64,000 nucleotides of DNA, from the NCBI RefSeq assembly GCF_001435235.1, contig NZ_AZGB01000016.1, forward strand, positions 293,257 to 357,256, given 5' to 3'. Both the position numbers and the translations under genes were made by a program. Source of the stretch: Liquorilactobacillus ghanensis DSM 18630 (GTDB lineage Bacteria; Bacillota; Bacilli; Lactobacillales; Lactobacillaceae). Shown here piece by piece: positions 7,153-16,402 of the stretch (positions are counted from its first letter, which is position 1; the number at the start of each line of letters is the position of its first letter). The notes beneath the pieces were generated by a model. It ran no database searches and had not been told where the DNA came from. It was given only the letters and a program-made list of their open reading frames with translations.

Positions 7153-8658
7153 GTGGCAAAAAATAAACAGCAGTTAACTTTGCTGAGTGTTTTATTAATG
7201 ATTTTTACTTCAACCTTTGCATTCGATAATACCTCGATTGCTTATTATACAATGGGATATGCTGGAATTATTTGGTATATTTTAGCTGCTTTATTATTCT
7301 TTGTTCCGTCAACTTTGATGTTTGCTGAATTTGGAGCTTCTTTGCATGAACAGCCAGGTGGTGTCTTTTCTTGGCTGGAAAATTCTCTGGGATTGAAGTG
7401 GGCCTTTATTGGCGGCTTTATTTGGATTGCTTCTTGGGTGATTTTGATTGTTTCGACAGTATCTAAAATTTGGATCATGTTGTCAACGACTATTAGCGGT
7501 TCTGATCAGACTGGTCAATGGCGTGTGGGTAATTTGACTTCAACGCAAACGATTGGCATTATCAGTATTTTATTTTTTCTGCTGGTAACGGCGATTGCTG
7601 TCAGAGGGTTAAAAAAAGTTGCCCGTTTAGCTGCTATTGGCGGTGTTGCGGCCGCAGTATTGACGATCTTCTTTTCCTTGGCGAGTCTATTGTTATTATT
7701 GAAAAATGGTTTTCATTTGGCTGAACCGGTGAAATTGCCGGAAACTTTTATCAAGTCTCCACGAGCAGGTTACCAATCGATCAGCCAAATGATTTCTTTT
7801 TTAATTTTTGCGGTATATGCATATGCCGGAATTGAAGCCATTGGCGGTGTATCCGATCAAATGAAAAATGCTAAGAAAAATTTTCCGCTGGCCTTGGGGC
7901 TGGGAGCTTTGTTGATTAGCTCGGCGTATGCGGTAATCATTTTTCTGTGGGGCGCTTCTGCTAACTGGCAGGAGGTTTTTCATCATTCGGGAGTTAATCT
8001 GGGTAATACAACTTATGTTTTGATGAGTAACTTGGGCTATCGTTTAGGTGAACAATTCAACTTGCCAGCAGCACAGGCGCAAAGTCTTAGTTTCTTTTTT
8101 GCCCGTTTTGGCTCATTTACAATGTTGTTGAGTTACCTGGGCTCATTTTTTGTGATCGTCTATATGCCAATCAAATCATTTATTTTGGGTACGCCTAAGA
8201 AATTATGGCCACAAGCACTGCCTAAATTAAATCGTTTCAACATGCCAGCCAATGCAATGTGGTGGCAGGCACTGATTGTAGCGATTTTAATAGCCTTGAC
8301 ATCTTTTGGAAATAAATCGGCAACAGCCTTTTATAATATTTTGACACTGATGGACAATCTTTCTTCGACCTTGCCATATCTTTTCTTGGTCACAGCTTTT
8401 CCATTTTTCAAAGCAAATCGACAATTAACTAAGCCGTTTGAATTATTTCATCGAAAAATTAGTTACTGGTTAGCAGTAGGATTGGTTGATAGTTTGCTAT
8501 TGCTAGGTGTTGGTTCTACAGTTTATTCAGCTTTGACCAGCCGCAATTATTTAGAATTATTTTTGGAACTGGTTGGACCAGTTCTCTTTGGGATAATTGG
8601 GTATGCGCTTTATTTGTTGTATCGTCGACGGCAGCAAAAATCACTATTAAAAAATTAG
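7153..8658 (+). CDS. yjeM: APC-superfamily amino acid transporter, YjeM type
   Basis: This 501-residue protein has about 12 predicted membrane helices and the N-terminal pattern of the YjeM / glutamate-GABA antiporter branch of the APC superfamily (FDNTSIAYYTMGYAGIIWYI near residues 25-45, and EFGASLHEQPGGVFSWLE). The family exchanges amino acids across the plasma membrane; the YjeM substrate is not established. Start: GTG at 7153, with GGGGAGAAAG upstream; no ATG gives a better N-terminus. A TTGACA at 7067-7072 is a probable -35, but its -10 is poor. An 8-bp inverted repeat (AATCACTA/TAGTGATT) spans the stop codon without a U-run, so readthrough toward the following T-box leader is possible. 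Confidence 0.82.
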   Translation: MAKNKQQLTLLSVLLMIFTSTFAFDNTSIAYYTMGYAGIIWYILAALLFFVPSTLMFAEFGASLHEQPGGVFSWLENSLGLKWAFIGGFIWIASWVILIVSTVSKIWIMLSTTISGSDQTGQWRVGNLTSTQTIGIISILFFLLVTAIAVRGLKKVARLAAIGGVAAAVLTIFFSLASLLLLLKNGFHLAEPVKLPETFIKSPRAGYQSISQMISFLIFAVYAYAGIEAIGGVSDQMKNAKKNFPLALGLGALLISSAYAVIIFLWGASANWQEVFHHSGVNLGNTTYVLMSNLGYRLGEQFNLPAAQAQSLSFFFARFGSFTMLLSYLGSFFVIVYMPIKSFILGTPKKLWPQALPKLNRFNMPANAMWWQALIVAILIALTSFGNKSATAFYNILTLMDNLSSTLPYLFLVTAFPFFKANRQLTKPFELFHRKISYWLAVGLVDSLLLLGVGSTVYSALTSRNYLELFLELVGPVLFGIIGYALYLLYRRRQQKSLLKN

Positions 8659-8667
8659 TGATTCCTC

Positions 8668-8696
8668 TTGACATCTTTTGAGCTTAAGATTAGAAT
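8668..8696 (+). promoter_or_regulatory. SigA-type promoter of the first T-box leader
   Basis: Perfect TTGACA (8668-8673), a 17-bp spacer and TAGAAT (8691-8696). Confidence 0.85.
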
Positions 8697-8703
8697 GCAA
8701 ATA

Positions 8704-8994
8704 ACGTTGTTAATCTAATTTTAATCAAATGGATCTTTTGAGAAGAAGAGTAACTGGTGCGATGGTCGGCAGAGAATCCGGGTAAGCTGAGAACGGTGAT
8801 CGGTCAAGTCAGTGAAGATGAGCTTTGAAATAGAAATATTCGGTGCAGGCTGGATATTCGGTAGGAACCGTTAATTTCCCAGATATAATAAAAGTATCGT
8901 TGAGGTGTCGCTTGACACGAAAAAGGGTGGTACCGCGAACCATTCGCCCCTTGTTAATTCATTTTGTAATGGATTGATGAGGGGTTTTTTGTTT
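8704..8994 (+). ncRNA. T-box leader, methionine type, upstream of the methionine synthase gene
   Basis: The conserved antiterminator core AGGGTGGTACCGCG lies at 8924-8937 and is followed by a terminator stem (CGCCCCTT...GAGGGG, then six T). In stem I an AGTA loop side, an ACTG/CAGT helix and a GAAGATG loop side place the specifier as ATG at 8818-8820. The bulge UGGU would pair with an ACCA tRNA 3' end, as in tRNA-Met (discriminator A), and not with the G discriminator of tRNA-Asp; this argues against reading GAT as specifier. Uncharged tRNA-Met should therefore switch on the gene at 9074. Confidence 0.92.
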
Positions 8995-9073
8995 TCTCTA
9001 AGAATGCGATCCTAAAAATTAGTACAACAACAAAATTAATTGATAATAACAAATTTGAAAGGTGGAAATTTAA

Positions 9074-10204
9074 ATGACAAATGCAACCGCAACTAAATTA
9101 CATTATGATATCGTAGGCAGCTTTTTACGTCCTGACAATTTGAAACAGGCACGCGCAGCACAGAAAGATGGCAAAATTTCATTGGCCGATTTACACCAAG
9201 TTGAAGATCAGGCAATCAAGGACTTAGTTGCTAAAGAAAAAGCACACGGCTTGAAGATTGTAACTGATGGAGAATTTCGCCGCAGTTACTGGCATCTCGA
9301 TACTTTTTGGGGCTTTAACGGTATTAAACATACACATGCTAAGCAGGGATATCTTTTCCACGATGAAGAAACTAGAAATGATTCAGCACAAGTTGCTGGG
9401 AGAATTTCGTTTAATCCCAATCATCCAGATTTGGCAGCATACAAATTTCTTTATGATTTAACTAAAGATGATCCAAAAATTACGGCTCGCCAAAGTATTC
9501 CCGCTCCGGCTCAATTTTATGCAGAATTAGTCAGAGGTGAAGAAAACGTTCAGGCTCTGAAAAAAGTTTATGATTCTACTGAAGATCTAATTAATGATAT
9601 TGGAGAAGCGTATCGTTCTTTGATCTTAGCGCTTTACGCGGCAGGTTGTCGTGATGTTAAAATTGATGACTGTACTTGGGGAATGGTTGTCGATGATAAA
9701 TTCTGGGAAACGATGGCAAATGGTGATTATAGTCGTGAAAAACTTGAGCAAACGTATTTGGAAGCAAATAATGCAGCTTTGCATGATTTGCCAGATGATC
9801 TGCGAATCAGTACCCATGTTTGTCGTGGTAATTATCATTCAACTTGGGCAGCATCTGGCGGCTATGACCCAGTTGCTGATTACTTATTTGCCAAAGAAAA
9901 TGTTCAGGCCTTTTATTTGGAATTTGATGATGACCGTTCAGGTGACTTTGCTCCGTTGGCTAAAGTGGCAACTGGCAAAGATGTCGTTTTAGGGCTGGTT
10001 ACCAGTAAACGTCCTGAGTTAGAGGATCCGCAAGTACTAATTAAACGTGTCAAAGAAGCCAGCCAGTATGTACCATTGGAGCATTTGTCTTTAAGTACAC
10101 AATGCGGCTTTGCTTCAACTGAAGAAGGCAACAAATTAACAGAAAAACAGCAGTGGGACAAAATTGAATTAGTAGTTGCTACAGCTGAAAAAATTTGGAA
10201 TTAA
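9074..10204 (+). CDS. yxjG: Cobalamin-independent methionine synthase-like protein (MetE C-terminal type, YxjG/YxjH family)
   Basis: At 376 residues this matches the short YxjG/YxjH proteins that carry only the catalytic barrel of MetE. It begins with the typical YDIVGSFLRP and has VTDGEFRR. The zinc-site set appears in order: the His and Cys of THVCRGN, an acidic EFDDDRSGDF segment and the Cys of STQCGF. The family transfers a methyl group to homocysteine in the cytosol; the methyl donor of the short form is not firmly known. The ATG follows AAAGGTGG. The upstream methionine T-box fits a role in methionine supply. A T-box promoter of the next operon follows within about 30 bp, so this is a single-gene unit. 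Confidence 0.88.
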   Translation: MTNATATKLHYDIVGSFLRPDNLKQARAAQKDGKISLADLHQVEDQAIKDLVAKEKAHGLKIVTDGEFRRSYWHLDTFWGFNGIKHTHAKQGYLFHDEETRNDSAQVAGRISFNPNHPDLAAYKFLYDLTKDDPKITARQSIPAPAQFYAELVRGEENVQALKKVYDSTEDLINDIGEAYRSLILALYAAGCRDVKIDDCTWGMVVDDKFWETMANGDYSREKLEQTYLEANNAALHDLPDDLRISTHVCRGNYHSTWAASGGYDPVADYLFAKENVQAFYLEFDDDRSGDFAPLAKVATGKDVVLGLVTSKRPELEDPQVLIKRVKEASQYVPLEHLSLSTQCGFASTEEGNKLTEKQQWDKIELVVATAEKIWN

Positions 10205-10233
10205 AAAAATGTGAATTTAATGTGATTTTAGTG

Positions 10234-10262
10234 TTGACAAACGTAAATAATGCCTTTAAAAT
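10234..10262 (+). promoter_or_regulatory. SigA-type promoter of the second T-box leader
   Basis: Perfect TTGACA (10234-10239), a 17-bp spacer and TAAAAT (10257-10262). Confidence 0.85.
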
Positions 10263-10269
10263 AAATCTA

Positions 10270-10574
10270 AATTAAAAAAAGAAAAATAAAAAAGATGAGT
10301 AACTTGCAATACCATTTTCAGAGAGACTAGGTTGATGAAAATAGTCAATGGAACAGCAAGCGAAGATGGTCTTTTATAGAATTTGCTGTGAGCATTAGAT
10401 AGGTAAGCAGCAAACAGGTATGCCTGTTATAGCATCGAGGTTATGAGATATGATATTTGTATTTAAACAAACTCACGACCTGATGAGAATAATCAAGGTA
10501 ACTTGATTATTAATTAACGAGTGGTAACGCGAAATTCGCCTCGTAGTCAGAAATGACTGCGGGGCTTTTTTTGT
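10270..10574 (+). ncRNA. T-box leader, methionine type, upstream of the APC/deacylase/ABC operon
   Basis: The core is a variant, ACGAGTGGTAACGCG (10517-10531), followed by a GC-rich terminator stem and seven T (to about 10573). Stem I has AAAAGAT pairing with GTCTTTT, an inner CTTGC/GCAAG helix, a GAGTAA loop side and a CGAAGATG loop side, giving ATG (10366-10368) as specifier. UGGU in the core again fits an A discriminator (tRNA-Met). A 30-nt stretch (10515-10544) is identical to the third leader (21611-21640), and much of the rest is alignable, so these two leaders are duplicates. Confidence 0.9.
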
Positions 10575-10647
10575 TAAGACAAACAAGCATAGTATATATA
10601 TTTTGTGATATTAAAATTGAAGAGTAAAAGGAATAGGAGAATTGCTT

Positions 10648-11982
10648 ATGGAAAAAAGGAACACATCATTGAAAGTAAGTTTATCGACAAGGGACTTATT
10701 AGTATATGGAATAACATTTATGATACCAGTTGCACCATTGGCTTTCTATGGTTCTTTTTTGCAACCAGCTAATGGAATGGTTGCTTTAGCGTATTTGGTA
10801 GGGATGGTTGCAATGTTATTTACAGGTTTCAGCTATGCGACTATGTCCTCGCATTATCCTTTTTCGGGCTCTGTTTACACTTATGTTCAACAGGGAACTA
10901 ATGCTGGTTTAGGTTTTATTGGGGGATGGGGAATAACACTAGATTATTTACTGATACCAACCATTACTTATTTGATTACAGAATCTTTTGGGAAAGCTTT
11001 GATTCCACAATTACCAGGTTGGATATGGATAATTGTGTTGGTTGTTTTTAATACAATTGTAAATATTTTAGGTGTGAATGTTGTAACAAAAATAAGCTGG
11101 GGACTTTTCTCATTACAAGCTTTTGTGTTAATTGCATTTGTAGTTGGAACTATTTTCGGGTTACTAAATGGAAGTTTTGCTCTACATGCAGTAGCGCTCT
11201 ATAATCCAGAACATTTTAATTTTAATGGGGTTTTGCAAGCTACGGGAATTGTAATAGTCAGTTATCTTGGATTCGATGCAATTAGTACTTTGTCTGAAGA
11301 GGCAAAAGATCCATATCATTCTGTAAGTAGAGCCATAATATTGTCAATTGTAAGTATCGGTTTATTGTTTGTCGTTGTAACGACGTTAGCTGGATTTGTT
11401 GCTCCTGACTATAAAAACTTAAATGAAAATACAGCATTTTTGGACATATTACAACGAGTGGGTGGAAAATGGTTAGTTATTTTAGCAGATATTTCAATTA
11501 TTTTGTCGTTTGGTTTTGCAAGTGGACAAGAAGGACAAACAGCTGTTTCAAGAATATTGTATGCAATGGGTAGGGATGGAATATTGCCTGCATCGTTAGC
11601 AAAACTACATTCAAAATATAAAACGCCATATATATCAATATTATTAGTTGGATTAATTTCATTAGTGTTGTCTCTTACGCTTTCACAGAATACAGTTTCC
11701 AATTTAGTTAGTTTCGGAGCTCTTTTTGGATTTATTCTTTTAAATTTATCCGTTATTTGGAAATTCTTTATTAAATCAAAAAACAAAAATTTAGAATCAT
11801 TCATTAAATATTTAATATCACCTCTGATTGGTTTTGGAGTAAGTTTTTGGATATTTGTTAGTTTGACAAAAGAAGCAAAAATTGTAGGTATTGTTTGGTT
11901 ACTAGTAGGTTTTCTAATTTTATTAGTAAAAACAAACTTTTTTAGAAGAAAAACTCCTAGTTTAGATTTTTCGGATAAATAA
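10648..11982 (+). CDS. APC-family amino acid permease
   Basis: This 444-residue protein has about 12 membrane helices and the APC hallmarks: an N-terminal GITFMIPVAPLAFYG helix break, SGSVYTYV, GLGFIGGWGITLDYLLIP, and GFDAISTLSEEAKDP in helix 6-7. It is a proton- or substrate-coupled importer of an amino acid or amine; the substrate is unknown. ATG 10648 is preferred over TTG 10642 because TAGGAGA ends 7 bp before it. It is the first gene after a methionine T-box, so the cargo may be methionine or a derivative (inference). The gene is very AT-rich compared with the kdp region. Confidence 0.85.
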   Translation: MEKRNTSLKVSLSTRDLLVYGITFMIPVAPLAFYGSFLQPANGMVALAYLVGMVAMLFTGFSYATMSSHYPFSGSVYTYVQQGTNAGLGFIGGWGITLDYLLIPTITYLITESFGKALIPQLPGWIWIIVLVVFNTIVNILGVNVVTKISWGLFSLQAFVLIAFVVGTIFGLLNGSFALHAVALYNPEHFNFNGVLQATGIVIVSYLGFDAISTLSEEAKDPYHSVSRAIILSIVSIGLLFVVVTTLAGFVAPDYKNLNENTAFLDILQRVGGKWLVILADISIILSFGFASGQEGQTAVSRILYAMGRDGILPASLAKLHSKYKTPYISILLVGLISLVLSLTLSQNTVSNLVSFGALFGFILLNLSVIWKFFIKSKNKNLESFIKYLISPLIGFGVSFWIFVSLTKEAKIVGIVWLLVGFLILLVKTNFFRRKTPSLDFSDK

Positions 11983-12067
11983 AAAGTTCGTAAATTTATA
12001 GAACGTAAAAATTTGTATTAAATATATATTAAAAATAATATTAATAAAATAAGGAGTGTAGTATAAA

Positions 12068-12826
12068 ATGACAAATTTAAACGAAAAAAAGAATGATTCT
12101 TCACTTAGTGATTTAATAACACGATTGAAAAAATATCAGTGGATAGATTTAACGCATACATTTGGTCCAGAAAGTCCACGGTTTCCATCTTTTGAGAAAC
12201 CTGAATTTAAAACTATTTTTACACATGCAGATGGCTTTTTTGTGAAAGAATATAGATTTCCGGGACAATTTGGGACTCATATTGATCCACCAGTGCATTT
12301 TGATTCTCATAGAGATGTTTATGTTGAAGATATATTGTTAAAGGATCTTTTATTACCACTAGTTGTAATTGATAATTCTGAAAAAGTAAAGAATAGTCCA
12401 GATGCTTCTTTGTCGGTTAATGATATCAAAGAATGGGAAAAGAAAAATGGGAAAATTCCTGAAGGATCTTTTGTAGCTCTCAGAACAGATTGGAGCAAAA
12501 GGTGGCCTAGTCAAGAAAAATTCCAAAATCTTGATAGTAATGACAAGGCTCATTATCCTGGCTGGGACTTAGATGCGTTGAAGTATATCTATGAACAAAG
12601 AGGTGCGGTTGCAAATGGGCATGAAACTTTTGATACCGATACAGCGGTAAAACAACAAAAAGGACTCATTGGGGAATATTACGTACTTTCGCATGGACAT
12701 TATCAAATTGAATTACTTGATAATTTAGATTTACTCCCTGCTACTGGTGCATACATTTTTATATCTGTACCTAAAGCAGAAAAAGCCCCTGGTTTCCCAG
12801 TAAGGGCATTTGCAATTTTGCCTTGA
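12068..12826 (+). CDS. Cyclase-family (kynurenine formamidase-like) metal-dependent hydrolase
   Basis: The 252-residue protein shows the PF04199 fold signature: WIDLTHTFGP at about residue 25, then FGTHIDPPVHF near residue 75 (the HxGTHxDxPxH metal motif), and NGHETFDTD near residue 180. Family members hydrolyse N-formyl or related amide bonds (kynurenine formamidase, isatin hydrolase) in the cytosol. The residues that fix substrate are not readable here. It sits 85 bp after the permease gene with an AAGGAG ribosome binding site, in the same orientation. A role in deformylation or amide hydrolysis of an imported amino acid derivative fits the neighbours (inference). Confidence 0.82.
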   Translation: MTNLNEKKNDSSLSDLITRLKKYQWIDLTHTFGPESPRFPSFEKPEFKTIFTHADGFFVKEYRFPGQFGTHIDPPVHFDSHRDVYVEDILLKDLLLPLVVIDNSEKVKNSPDASLSVNDIKEWEKKNGKIPEGSFVALRTDWSKRWPSQEKFQNLDSNDKAHYPGWDLDALKYIYEQRGAVANGHETFDTDTAVKQQKGLIGEYYVLSHGHYQIELLDNLDLLPATGAYIFISVPKAEKAPGFPVRAFAILP

Positions 12827-12907
12827 AATAGAGCCTGAAAGAACAATTTGTTTGAATTATGATGTAACAGATTTGGAAGAATGAACTTTCACTGAATTAT
12901 GCAGAAA

Positions 12908-12934
12908 AATATATTTAATTTATTTAAATATATT
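12908..12934. repeat. 11-bp AT-only inverted repeat with adjacent -10-like sequence
   Basis: AATATATTTAA (12908-12918) is the exact reverse complement of TTAAATATATT (12924-12934). TATTATAAAA follows directly. In the 156-bp gap between two operon genes it could be an operator or an internal promoter; AT richness makes chance possible. Confidence 0.4.
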
Positions 12935-12982
12935 ATAAAAAAAACAGATATACCTATCTACTAAAGGGAGTAGGGAGAGTTA

Positions 12983-13927
12983 ATGACAATAATACAATCG
13001 TTATTTAACCAAGTATCTGCTGGACAAAAGAAACATTTTTTATTGAGTAACGAGTTTGGCAGGTTATCTATCTACATTATTAAAGGAACAGTTCCAGGCC
13101 CAACTGTATGGATTCAAGCAGCTGAACATGGTGATGAATTAGATGGAATTTACGCAATTCAACAACTCGTATCAACTGTATCACCACGATCAATTCATGG
13201 ATCAATAATATGTTTACCAATTGTTAATCCAACAGCTTTTATGATAGGCCATAATCGTAGTCCTAAGGATAATGTTAACCTTAATCGTGTTTATACGAAA
13301 AAGTCTCATCCAAATAGTTATTCGTATCGATATGGACAATGGTTGATTGAATCAATTGTAAGTGTTTCAAATTATTTCATAGATTTACATGGCGGAGGAG
13401 AATATTTGGATGTAGCTAGTTTTGCAACAATTCCTGATGATGCAACAGCACAAACTAGAAGATTAGTTACTCAATATCTTGATATTGAAGCTGTATTAAC
13501 CGGTAATAAACAAAGTACTGCAATGTTGATTGATGCTCTAACTTCTAGAGGTATAGCAGCTTTACTATTGGAATCGGGAGGTACTAATCAGGTACAACCA
13601 GAGGCAATTCACACACACATTACTAACATTTTAACGTGTTTGTGCTATTGGCATATTCTTGAAAGGATACATCGGCTAAAAATTTACAATCCACGTATCG
13701 TGAAAACGATTCAAGAAGGGTATTTTGATTCATTAGGATTACTACAAAATTGGCAAAAGCCTGGGGAAATTTTGATTCGTGGTGAACCTATTATTACTTA
13801 TAATGATTTGAAAGGTCAACAGCATGAAATGCTGACAAAACTAGCACAAGCTATAGTTTTGTCAGTACATACGCAATCATTGATTAGGAAGGGCCAATAC
13901 GCCTTTTTGGTAGGACAAATTGATTAG
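12983..13927 (+). CDS. Succinylglutamate desuccinylase/aspartoacylase-family (M14-type) zinc deacylase
   Basis: This 314-residue protein matches the AstE/AspA branch of M14 zinc hydrolases. AAEHGDELDG near residue 45 gives the zinc His and Glu, DLHGGGEYLD near residue 138 gives the second zinc His, and LLLESGG near residue 195 carries the catalytic Glu. The C-terminal part (from about 230) is a beta-rich lid typical of the family. Known relatives remove N-acyl groups from amino acids (succinyl, acetyl). The ATG follows AAAGGGAGTAGGGAGAG. The next gene starts 9 bp downstream. In this operon it is a good candidate for freeing an amino acid from an N-acyl conjugate after uptake (inference). Confidence 0.85.
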   Translation: MTIIQSLFNQVSAGQKKHFLLSNEFGRLSIYIIKGTVPGPTVWIQAAEHGDELDGIYAIQQLVSTVSPRSIHGSIICLPIVNPTAFMIGHNRSPKDNVNLNRVYTKKSHPNSYSYRYGQWLIESIVSVSNYFIDLHGGGEYLDVASFATIPDDATAQTRRLVTQYLDIEAVLTGNKQSTAMLIDALTSRGIAALLLESGGTNQVQPEAIHTHITNILTCLCYWHILERIHRLKIYNPRIVKTIQEGYFDSLGLLQNWQKPGEILIRGEPIITYNDLKGQQHEMLTKLAQAIVLSVHTQSLIRKGQYAFLVGQID

Positions 13928-13936
13928 GGGAAGATT

Positions 13937-15466
13937 ATGAAAAAGTTAATTAGTATAATTTTTACATTTATTATCATTTTTTTAGCAGTATTTGGGTATG
14001 TGAATTATAAAGGTAATTCAGGAAGAAAAGTTGCTGCAAAACCATTAGTAATTGCGCGACCATATGATGTGGCTGGTCTGGATCCAGGATTTTTAACAGA
14101 AAATGCACAAGTAGTTGATAATATTTTTGATACATTAGTTACACGTGATAACAATGAAAAACTTAAACCGAGTTTAGCAACTAGTTGGAAGCAAATTAAA
14201 CCAACTATTTGGCGCTTTAAACTACGTAAAGGAGTTAAATTTACTAATGGTGAAAAATTTACGGCATCATCAGTAAAGTTTTCAATTGACCGTGTACTAA
14301 ATCCGAAGAATAACGCGCCAACTGCAAGTTATATTTCAACAATTAAGCAGGTAAAAGTTGTAAATACACACACTGTTGATGTAGTTACTAAAAAGCCAGA
14401 TCCATTAATTCCTACGCGTTTTAATCGCTATCCAACAGAAATTGTTCCAGAAAAGTATGTGAAAAAAGTGGGAGAAAAGACATTCTCTGAACATCCAATT
14501 GGTACAGGTGCATATAAATTTGTTAGTTGGAAGAAAGGGGAGTCTGTGACGTTAAAGGTTAACAAGCATTACTGGAATGGCATACCAAAAGTGAAAAAAG
14601 TTATTTTTAAAGCTATTCCACAAGCATCTACTCGCATAGATGCGTTAAATAATGGTGAAGCTGATATCATAACTGGTGTGTCACCGGAAGATCGTACTAA
14701 TGTACAAAAGTCTAAAACAGCACGTTTATCAACTGTTAGACGAGGTGGCAATATCGTTTATGTTGGTTTTAAAACTAATGTTAAACCATTTAACAATGTT
14801 AAAGTACGTAGAGCATTAAATTATGCAATCAACAAACGGCAAATTGTGAAGGACGTCTTAAAAAACTCTGCTGTGGCAACTAATAGTCTAAGTGGACCGA
14901 AGGATACAGGTTATACCGGTGAACCCAGTGGATATGCTTATAATCCTACTAAAGCAAAACAACTGTTGAAAGAAGCTGGTTATTCAAATGGGTTTACGGC
15001 TACATTAGATACTGTTAACTGGTATGCAGATAATACTGCCGTGGCACAAGCATTAGCAGCACAACTAAAAAAGGTCGGAGTAATTCTCAAAGTAAAAAAT
15101 ATTGAGAGTTCAGTTTATCGTAGTTCAGTACCTGCTGGCAAACAATCGGCTATGTATGTTTTAGGTTGGAGTTCAACGAATACGTTAGACGCAGATGCTG
15201 CAATGTATGCTGTTTTACATTCAGGAGAGCCATATTCTACTTATTCAAATGTAACAGTTGATAAAGAACTCGATGAAGCGCGAACTACGTCGAATTTGAC
15301 GGAACGAAAACATTTGTATGCAAGCATTGAAAAAACAGTAGTTCAAGATGCACCACGGATATTTTTATATCAAGAGAACACTTATTATGGTGTTTCAAAA
15401 AAGATTAATTGGTCTGGGAAAATTGATGGATCAATTAACGTGAAAGACGTTTCGTATATAAAGTGA
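13937..15466 (+). CDS. Peptide/nickel-type ABC transporter substrate-binding protein (SBP_bac_5), membrane-anchored
   Basis: The 509-residue protein has family-5 solute-binding signatures: DPGFLTENAQVVDNIFDTL near residue 50, LRKGVKFTNGEKFTASSVKFSIDRV near residues 95-120, and the closing LYASIEKTVVQDAPRIFLYQ. The N-terminus (KKLISIIFTFIIIFLAVFGYVNYK) is one hydrophobic helix with no lipobox Cys, so it should stay as an uncleaved membrane anchor. It binds the cargo outside the cell and hands it to the two permeases that follow. Binding-pocket residues do not reveal the ligand. RBS AGGGGAAG; tight spacing (9-10 bp) on both sides shows one operon. Confidence 0.88.
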   Translation: MKKLISIIFTFIIIFLAVFGYVNYKGNSGRKVAAKPLVIARPYDVAGLDPGFLTENAQVVDNIFDTLVTRDNNEKLKPSLATSWKQIKPTIWRFKLRKGVKFTNGEKFTASSVKFSIDRVLNPKNNAPTASYISTIKQVKVVNTHTVDVVTKKPDPLIPTRFNRYPTEIVPEKYVKKVGEKTFSEHPIGTGAYKFVSWKKGESVTLKVNKHYWNGIPKVKKVIFKAIPQASTRIDALNNGEADIITGVSPEDRTNVQKSKTARLSTVRRGGNIVYVGFKTNVKPFNNVKVRRALNYAINKRQIVKDVLKNSAVATNSLSGPKDTGYTGEPSGYAYNPTKAKQLLKEAGYSNGFTATLDTVNWYADNTAVAQALAAQLKKVGVILKVKNIESSVYRSSVPAGKQSAMYVLGWSSTNTLDADAAMYAVLHSGEPYSTYSNVTVDKELDEARTTSNLTERKHLYASIEKTVVQDAPRIFLYQENTYYGVSKKINWSGKIDGSINVKDVSYIK

Positions 15467-15476
15467 TGGTGAAATA

Positions 15477-16400
15477 ATGGTACATTATCTTTTGAAAAGA
15501 TTAATACAGTCAGTGTTAACATTACTGAGTGTTCTGACTATAGTGTTTATTCTTGTACGTCTTGCAGGAAATCCAGCTCAACTTATGTTACCGGTAGATG
15601 CCACACGTCATGATGTAATTGCATTAAATGCAAACTTAGGATTGAATCATCCTCTTTGGATGCAGTATTGGGATTATCTAGTTTCAATCTTACAGGGTAA
15701 TTTTGGAGAATCATTATATTATAAACAATCAGTCATTTCGTTGATTGCGGAGCGTCTACCAGCCACTTTAAGTCTAGCGATACTTGCAATTATTATAGCA
15801 ATTGTCGCTGGTATCATTATGGGAACTATATCCGCAATTTGGAAAGATTCATGGTTGGATCATATTAGTACTAGTTTTGTGTTTTTAATTCAGTCATTTC
15901 CAACATTCTTTATTGGAATCTTATTAATCATGATTTTTGCGGTTAAATTACGCTGGTTTCCAACTTTTGGTAATGATATGCCAAAAGCAATCATTCTTCC
16001 AGCTTTAACATTAGCAGCATATCCAGTTGCACCGATTACTCAAACTATGCGAACGTCATTAATTGAGGTTTTAGATGGAAAGTTTGTATTAGCAAAACAG
16101 GCAATGGGATTTACTGATGTCGATATTGTTTTTAATCGCGAAATTAAAAATGCAATGTTGCCTGTTTTGACTATTATCGGCTTAGAGTTAGGAACGATGA
16201 TCGGTGGTGCTGTTGTAACTGAGACTGTATTTTCTTGGCCTGGAATAGGACAGTTAGTCGTTCAAGCTGTACAAAAGCGTGATTTTCCTTTGATTCAAGC
16301 AACAGTAATTATTATTAGTGTATTTTACATTTTTATTAATTTTGCAGTAGATGTTTTATATTTTTATCTTGATCCACGTGTAAGAAAGGGGAAAATATAA
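15477..16400 (+). CDS. ABC transporter permease, DppB/OppB type
   Basis: The 307-residue protein has six predicted membrane helices. It carries the typical OppB start (LLKRLIQSVLTLLSVLTIVFILVRLAGNP), the loop LNLGLNHPLWMQYWDYL-like region and the EAA-type coupling loop (RTSLIEVLDGKFVLAKQAMGF). It forms the membrane channel with the next gene product. It starts 10 bp after the binding-protein gene and ends 2 bp before the next permease. Confidence 0.9.
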   Translation: MVHYLLKRLIQSVLTLLSVLTIVFILVRLAGNPAQLMLPVDATRHDVIALNANLGLNHPLWMQYWDYLVSILQGNFGESLYYKQSVISLIAERLPATLSLAILAIIIAIVAGIIMGTISAIWKDSWLDHISTSFVFLIQSFPTFFIGILLIMIFAVKLRWFPTFGNDMPKAIILPALTLAAYPVAPITQTMRTSLIEVLDGKFVLAKQAMGFTDVDIVFNREIKNAMLPVLTIIGLELGTMIGGAVVTETVFSWPGIGQLVVQAVQKRDFPLIQATVIIISVFYIFINFAVDVLYFYLDPRVRKGKI

Positions 16401-16402
16401 TT

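Noticed and set aside
8639-8663. Inverted repeat over the yjeM stop codon as a terminator
   Set aside because: The arms pair (AATCACTA/TAGTGATT) but no U-run follows on the plus strand, so it is at best weak.
8815-8821. GAT (Asp) as the T-box specifier instead of ATG (Met)
   Set aside because: The UGGU antiterminator bulge fits an A discriminator as in tRNA-Met, not the G of tRNA-Asp, and the first target is a methionine synthase-like gene.
11409-11804. 131-codon minus-strand frame inside the APC permease
   Set aside because: Antisense shadow of a membrane protein gene; no independent signals.
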